Source: Pseudovirgaria hyperparasitica
Taxonomy: Eukaryota; Ascomycota; Dothideomycetes; Acrospermales; Acrospermaceae
Direction: 5' to 3'
Assembly (NCBI RefSeq): GCF_010093815.1
Contig: NW_022985550.1
Location: 571,074-635,073, forward strand
Length of the DNA: 64,000 nt
The notes beneath the pieces are model-generated. The model did not search any database and was not told where the DNA came from. It saw only the letters and a list, made by a program, of their open reading frames with translations. Shown here in pieces: positions 57,469-64,000 of the stretch. Position 1 is the stretch's first letter. Each line of letters begins with the position of its first letter. Both the position numbers and the translations under genes were made by a program.

Positions 57469-60400
57469 CTACAATCGCAATTCGTCGAGAATCTTCTGTG
57501 CCATGTTCTTATACTGCCATGTTCCACCGTCAACCTTCTTGAATTGTATACCATGGAGTGAAAGAAGTGGGACTTTCACTAACACAATTTCAAAGCGAAG
57601 TATCATGCTGCCACCAAGATCACTTTGGACATGAGTCGTTGTTTCGCCCGCAGCTCTTGCACGAGACCGTTTATGATCGTCACGGCCAACACTTTCATCG
57701 GAGGCTTCCGAGTTCGTATAGCTCTGATCCAGCTGTCCCGATCGATGTCGGGATGATCTGGGCGTATTTGGGGCTTTATGCAGATCGCGAAAGTCATCCT
57801 TGTCACGATCTGATGGCATGAAACCAAAGCTGATTCGTCGTTTTTCCTTGGTGTCCCTTGCATTAAGCTGAGATGGAGGATCGACAACCTTGTTGAGATC
57901 GATACTGGGCGCATGACGGCAACTGAACCCTCCTCTAATTTCGGAATACTGCACTCCGATCTCCTTCAAGACTCTTATGATGTCTGCGCGAATGACGGGT
58001 AGAGGCTTGTTGCTAGTCGTGGATACGCTGAACAGGCCTTTCAAGTAGACGGGCTTCATAATTTCCGGGCTGCGAGAGCCATCTACTGCTTCCTCTTCGG
58101 CTAGTTCTTGGTCTGTCTCTTCTGGAACATGCGAGTCCCTAGTAACATCTCTTCGAGCACGCCGCGCTTGAATGCTTTCCCTACGGGCATGTCCTAAAGA
58201 CTTGGCTCGCATAGCAGGACCTCTGGGTCGAGCTGCTTCGTTGTGGGTCTCCTCCGACGCAGCATCGCCAGCTGTACGCTTCTCGCTTATACTGGATTTA
58301 TCTGATTCACTCGTCGGTCGAGGTTCAGTAGCAGATACTCCGCGACGGCTGAGTCGCCTCCTGAGATCGGTTGAATTGACACTGGCAGACCTCCCTAATG
58401 CTCTAATCCGCTTGGTGGCACTTCCGGCTGTATTGCCTCCGGTGCTATTGGGTGCCAACAGCTCATGCTGTTGCTGAGATTCGGTGGGTGGTAGCGTTGA
58501 TGTTGATGGCGCCTCTTTATCACGGACCCTCCTGACACTGAAGCTCTTACGGGGAGTACTTGACGATTCTGGAGGACCTGACACAGAGACTCTTGGTGGT
58601 CCATGTGACTTTTCGCGATCTGGTTCACGATGCTTGCGAGTGCTGAACCTTCGCAATAGAGCGCCAGCGGTGCTACTCTTCTTGACCTGGGGTTGTTCGC
58701 TCGGTGGAGTGACAATTGCTGGGGATGCTGGTCCAGCGGAAGTTTTCAAGGCCAGGTCCTGCATGGCTTGTTGAACTTCGTCTTCACCATGAGTTCGAGC
58801 TCTTGGTCTTGATCTTCCACCAGTCGGCTTCTCACCCGGCATCTCATAAGATGCGTGGTTCGTGTACGCTGCTTCTGGCGGCACAAGGTCGGGGATTCTC
58901 AGCGGTTTCTCACCCGGACTAGTCGGTAGGCCAAGCGCGCCAGGATTTACCTCTTGCTGATCGCGCTCAAGTTTCTCTTTCTGGAGGTAGTAAACAGATA
59001 TCAAAGGGCTGAACGCATTGACAGGGTCAGAGCCGACTGACAAAGCTTCTGCTGATGGATTGGTGAGTGTGTCGCGGCTCGTAGTTGAGTTTCGACGTTT
59101 GTAGAAGACTGTGTCGAAAACACCACGCTTGCGCTCAGTCTCAGGGGTTTGCACTTGGTTCTTTTGGGCAGCGGATCTGACTGCGCGATGGTAGTCGTCA
59201 GAATCAAGCAAACTTGTAAGTTGGGTATTGATGTATTCTGTGGTCCCAAAATCGAAACCTTGCATACCCTTGACGACATCAGGGTCCAAGGGCAATTGGA
59301 GGGGCTCTCTCTGGGGAAGATAGTTTTCAGGAGGAGCATTGAAGCCTTTGGTGATCCATGGGTGGTTCAAAATTTCTGATAGCGATGCACGCTGCCGTGG
59401 GTCGGTGACAAGCATTCTGGATATAAGGTTCTTGCACTCTTTTGTCATATCAGCCCAGCCGTCCTTAGTACACCTACAGCAAAGACTTACCGGCAGACAG
59501 CCAAGGAGGATACTCGACGTATCCTTTTTTGATCTTCGCATGTAGTTGAGGCATGCTTTGATCATCGAAAGGTACCTTTCCGCACACCAGGACATAGAGG
59601 ACTATACCAAAGCTCCAAATGTCGACCTCAGGTCCGGTGTATTGCTTTGCCTGTAGCAGTTCGGGGGCCGCAAAGTACAAACTGCCGCAGAATGTCTTGA
59701 GATGGCTCTTAGGCGAGAACAAGTTGCTCAAGCCAAAATCGATAATCTTGATATCGCCAGTCTTGCTAATTAGAATGTTCTCAATCTTGAGATCTCGATG
59801 AACGATGCTGTTGCGGTGGCAATAATCTAACGCACTTGCAATCTGACGGCCAAACTTGCGCGCTTGCTTTTCCTTCAATCGGCCGTGTGATATGATGTAA
59901 TCCAACATCTGTCCGCCATTGACATATTCGAAGAGCATATACCAATGATTCGCAGTCCGGACTACGTCGCGCATACCGCAGATGTATGGATGATGAACAA
60001 GACTGACGATTGCAGCTTCTCGAGCAGTCCTGACTTCTTTGGAGTGATCGGCTCTCTCACGATCCTGTTGCGTCTTATGTTCGTCTGTTGACTGCCGTGG
60101 AACGATCTTGACAGCGACCTAGACATCATTAGAGTGGTGTTATGGAGGATCCCATAATAGTTACCTGTTCTCCGGTTTCAACATTCTTTGCAAGCTTGAC
60201 TTTACCCATACTTCCGGCACCGATGGTCTTTCCCAGTGCCCAAACTCCTGTTGCAGCTTCTATTGTTGTTCTGCGCCCCCTTGAGGTCTGCCCTTGAGTC
60301 CTACTGCTGCTCCCGGCGCCAGAGATACCGTTTGTAGTCGCCGAGACGTCCGAAGCATATCTTGCATGCCCATGTCTTGAACCAGTATTGTGTGAGCTTC

Positions 60401-60701
60401 GGGTGGAGTCATTCCTCCCGGGCGCAGTGGTACGCTCGCGTGAAGAAGCTCTCTGGGCTGGCTGTTGTGCGATATTGGTTTGTTCAAAATCTCGTCGTGC
60501 GACATTGGTGAGATTAGGATGGTGGGATGCAGAATTCGAGTGAGTATGCGAATGAGACTGTGAGAGAGATCTATGGGGTGTAGCGGTCGAAGATGTCGAC
60601 GGTCGTGTAGCAGTGGAATGAGTCCGAAGCGGTCGGTCGCCATGGCGGGAACTTGGCGAATTACGAACAATGGCAGGCGATGACGGCGCTGTGCTGGACA
60701 T
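57469..60701 (-). CDS. KIN1: KIN1/PAR-1/MARK-type serine/threonine kinase
   Basis: Exons 60701-60165, 60118-59491 and 59438-57469 (phases 0 and 1) give 1,044 residues. A Ser/His-rich N-terminus of about 150 residues precedes the kinase domain: [12 protein letters not shown] glycine loop, VAVKIV Lys, [11 protein letters not shown] catalytic loop, [10 protein letters not shown] and AAPELL. A long Ser/Arg-rich linker follows, with a mid-region [19 protein letters not shown], and the end is a KA1 membrane-binding domain ([19 protein letters not shown]). Kin1-type kinases act in polarity, exocytosis and septation at the cell cortex. An upstream in-frame ATG at 60800 would add 33 Cys/His-containing residues; MSSTAPSS was chosen as the more usual start. 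Confidence 0.92.
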
Positions 60702-62056
60702 GGCTATTTCTGCGCTTTCAGATTGTCCTCTGTGGTAGCAAGAATTGCAGAGAAATGAGGCGTCAAGGTGTTCGTCTGAGAAGAGAGCTCGCGTATGCAA
60801 GGACCGGTTGGGCTGCGGGGAGCTTTCGAACGCGCAATCTTGTCCAGCAGATAGGGAGTAGCAGGAAGATTATAGAAGGAGGTGTGAATGGGCGAAGTGA
60901 ATGATGCGAGTAAGTTCAATGAATAGGAGTTGTCAGCGTCGTCGCTGATGTTTAGATTGTCCAGTCCAAAAGACGTGGAGGGGTGTTGACAAGCCTGGGG
61001 GGCTGGGGAGCGAATGCAGCACGCTCACAAAGGCAATCAGCGAAGGTCATGAGCCTTGCCAGCCGTGAACATGTATTGAAGAAGTATGATAGTGTCGCTG
61101 CACGGAAGAGCAAATACCAGGAGCAGATCCAGAAAGGGAAGACAGTTGTTGGAAGAGTCGGATAGAAGCCTGAGGTCAGGCAAGGCTCTTGGAAAGGTGC
61201 ATTGGAAGCTGAAGGGCAAGGTAGGTAAGTAGAGCGTAGTGCGTAGGGTGTACCAAGACGCGCCAGGCACCAAAACTCCCGGTTGTTCGTTCTGCTGAGG
61301 TGTTGAAGAGGGGGAAATGCCTCCCGAGGAGCTAATGCTTGGGAAAGCTGTTAGGCTCTTAGCTGGCCGTTATTAGGCGCGGTATTAATTTGGTGAACCG
61401 TGAAAAAACCATGGATTCCACGATGGCCATCGACAGCAAGTAACCAGAGTCATCGATCGCTTGCTTGAGTCAAAATGCCTTGCGATAAATAATGTTCCGA
61501 ATGCACACAGGCGCATTAGGAGGTATAGACGTGGGGCAACTTGTCGAATGCACTGTACTGTACTGCACTGCACTGCACTCACTGCACTCACTGCAAACTG
61601 CTGGGACATATCCATGCACAGGAACCAAAGCAAGCGTCTACGATGATGCTCCACGAGTGAATAACTAGTACAGCCCATTATGGATATTAATCATACTATC
61701 CATCACTCCTCATTCATCATTTTCTCCTTCCACAACCACCCACGTCGCGAACCAGCTTCGTGCCTATCAAATCTCTTTCTGAGCGCCACAAATGACCAGG
61801 TACTGTAGTGCGATCTTTCTGTAATATAGGTACCGTTGCTGTGCAGTCAACGTCACGCTAGCCCCATCCAGATGACTTTCTGATATCACTGTCGTATGTC
61901 TACTAATTACCTACATTATCCAGAACTCCAAATCTATACTACCTTGACGCCGCCAACGGCTGTTGTCGCAACTTGATGATGTGCACTCTGCCGTGTGATC
62001 GTAGACTCGTTCTTGCTTTCTTTCCTACCTACCTGTGAACCTCTTCGGTCTGCGTA
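60702..62056. other. Long divergent promoter region (KIN1 / G-patch gene)
   Basis: About 1.35 kb. ACTGC repeats near 61550-61595. Short ORFs here lack support. Confidence 0.45.
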
Positions 62057-64000
62057 ATGCCTTCCAAACGTACTCGCGCAGCGTTCGAAGAAGACCTGCA
62101 AGCTCAACAATCGCCATATGTCTTTTTCGGCACCGCGCTACCTCCGATAGATCCGTCTGTCCGTGACGATGGCTCTTATGTCCCCATATGGAAGCAGACT
62201 GCGACTGACGACCAGGGAAGGAGAAGGCTTCACGGTGCGTTCACTGGAGGTTTCAGCGCTGGGTGAGCCTCAACCGAGTCCTCCCTCTACGATGGCATTG
62301 TAGACTCATGGACATACAGATACTTCAATACTGTAGGATCAAAGGAAGGATGGACGCCCTCAAACTTCGTCTCTTCACGCCAGAAGCGACACTTGGACGC
62401 TGCAACTCCAACTGTACAGCGACCTGAGGATTTCATGGATGAGGAAGACCTTGCCGATGCTGCTGACTCGGAACGCATACATACCTCAAAATCATTTGCG
62501 TCAATTGGAGCCACGCCCGCCGAACAAGCTAAGCTGAACCTTGCGCGGGGCTCTGAGGACACAATAGGTGCAAGATTGCTGCAGAAGATGGGCTGGCGCA
62601 AGGGCCAGGGGATAGGACCCAAAGTGCGCAGGAAGGCTGATCTTGGCCCTGAAATTGAGGGTGTGGACACAGATGACCTCACTTCATCATCACATTTCTT
62701 TGCTCCACCTAATTCGCCGCTGGTTCTAATAATAAGAAAAGAAGACCACAAAGGCTTAGGATTTGGTACGGTGCAAGACAAAGCACTATCAAGGGCAGGT
62801 GATCTCCCTGATAACGAGTGGCATGGCTTGCGTGATCCTGTAGACCCAGGGTTGAAGAAGAAACAAAAGCAGTCTCAATCGAAAAAGAGTGGCTTTGGGC
62901 TTGGTGTTTTGAATGATACTGGTTCTGATGATGAAGACCCTTATTCGATGGGCCCGCGAATCTCATTCACGTCGGTCTCCAATCGTGACATCAAATCTAA
63001 GAAAGCAGGATCAAAAAAGTCTCCTGCTATCAACGTGCCTCGAGCGGCAACTCAACCATTACTTTCCTCGAAGAACAGGATCGAACGTCAGAAAGCGGTG
63101 ACATGCCAGAAATGTCACGATGGAAAATTACCCCTGCAAGGCTTCCACTTGTCTAAGCACTCTCTCCGACTATCTGGGCCTAGCTTTCCACTCCCACGGA
63201 TACCCCAGGGGTGGTCCTCAAAGATAGAACTGCAAACGGGGGTCAATGGTCCAGGAGTTGTCAAAGAAACGGAGAAAGCCACTCTTGATCCCGTATCGAG
63301 AGCTCGAATTCTTGGGGAGACTCCTCTACCGGGCAAATCGGTATTTGATTTCATGTCTGCTGACGCTAGGAATCGGATAGCATCAGCCTCAGGCAGGACA
63401 AATTTGCCACCTGGACGTGGAGAAAATATTTCCGGAGGCCTGAACAAAACAGTCGAGATGCTCTCGGACCTAATACGACCGCCTCCTGCAGAGGCTGCTG
63501 AAGCGGCTCTAAGAAGATTGGTAGGGGGTTGGAATCCTTACGGAACTGATCAGGACAAGGCACTTCGATATCAAACTTTCTTGGAGATATGCACGAGTCC
63601 AAAACTAGGCTTGCCAGATCAGCCAAAGGGAATGTCGAAAAAGGACTGGATAGGCGAGTTGGAAGAGTTTGCACATGCTGCCCAGGTCTTCAAGCCTGTC
63701 ACAGGTATGATGGCTTCTCGTTTTACAGCTGCATCTAGCCACTCTACTGCGAATGCACCCGAACAAGTTAGTCAGGTAAGCGGAACCCTTACGAAGAGCA
63801 ACGGGGCGCAGGAAGCTGCAAGAGCCGGGATGTTTGGTCCATTGACAAGAAGTATACATCAATTCTATCCGACAAGACTGCTTTGCAAGCGATTTGGAGT
63901 ACCGCCCCCGAATCTTGCTTCAGGAGACAAACCATCAGAGCCCGTGAACAACCCAATAAGTACAAGTGGCATGGGCGTTCAAGACTTTCCTTCCCAGTCA
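62057..64000 (+). CDS. GPATCH1-type G-patch protein (3' end outside window)
   Basis: Exons 62057-62262 and 62320 to the window end (phase 2, 57-nt intron); 628 residues are visible. The N-terminal block ([50 protein letters not shown]) is the conserved GPATCH1/TGH start. A G-patch ([20 protein letters not shown]) is at about residues 155-180. A GPATCH1 core follows ([20 protein letters not shown], then [20 protein letters not shown]). The family works with the spliceosome and RNA helicases in the nucleus. A GTAAGC at 63777 is not used as a donor: the frame stays open and carries conserved sequence. Confidence 0.88.

Noticed and set aside
63777-63812. Possible 36-nt intron in the G-patch gene
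   Set aside because: GTAAGC and an AG exist, but 36 nt is too short for this genome and the frame is open and conserved through it.

Overview
This 64 kb window is nuclear DNA of a filamentous ascomycete (Pezizomycotina). The class Dothideomycetes is likely but is inferred from gene style only. The evidence is eukaryotic gene structure with many 44-63 nt GT-AG introns, a fungal gene set (GH35 beta-galactosidase with a secretion signal, Bsc6-like MFS transporter, DUF3824 protein, endopolyphosphatase, KIN1 kinase with KA1 domain) and an AT-rich, C-to-T-decayed repeat block of the kind left by RIP-like mutation. I rebuilt exons by hand from splice sites, and every multi-exon model below keeps frame through all junctions. 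I saw no tRNA, rRNA, CRISPR or viral element.

Layout. 0-3 kb: the 3' end of an unknown gene, then two tandem paralogues carrying SUMO-like repeats. 3-10 kb: a nine-exon beta-galactosidase (minus), a small unknown gene (plus) and an MFS transporter (minus). 10-17.5 kb: an RNase P/MRP Rpr2/Snm1-type protein, ZPR1, repeat copy 1, an arrestin-like protein and a PPIL3-type cyclophilin. 17.8-23.7 kb: an unknown protein with a Gly-Ala-Thr tract, a small two-exon 82-residue gene that is easily missed, and a single-pass SH3 membrane protein. 23.7-27.8 kb: gene-poor, with a decayed gene remnant beside a tandem array of about 106 bp units. 27.8-41 kb: a large unknown protein, a 1,273-residue PPR protein, phosphomevalonate kinase and a DUF3824 protein. 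41-64 kb: repeat copy 2, endopolyphosphatase, CHD1, RLI1/ABCE1 (divergent from CHD1), PRP40, KIN1 and the start of a GPATCH1-type G-patch protein.

There is no obvious gene cluster. Most genes are conserved housekeeping functions: splicing (PRP40, GPATCH1-type, Cyp10), ribosome/RNP biology (RLI1, ZPR1, Rpr2/Snm1), chromatin (CHD1), sterol precursors (ERG8), polyphosphate (PPN1) and polarity (KIN1). The accessory material is the SUMO-like pair, the unknown proteins with low-complexity tracts, and the repeats.

The most unusual signals are: (1) a tandem array at about 26.6-27.7 kb in which C is exchanged for T along its length on one strand while A stays nearly constant; (2) two 354 bp inverted copies of a non-coding element that look base-for-base identical and lie 27.6 kb apart; (3) a SUMO-like gene pair in which each beta-grasp repeat is cut by a phase-0 intron at the same point; (4) genes whose coding strand switches from C-rich to G-rich part way through.
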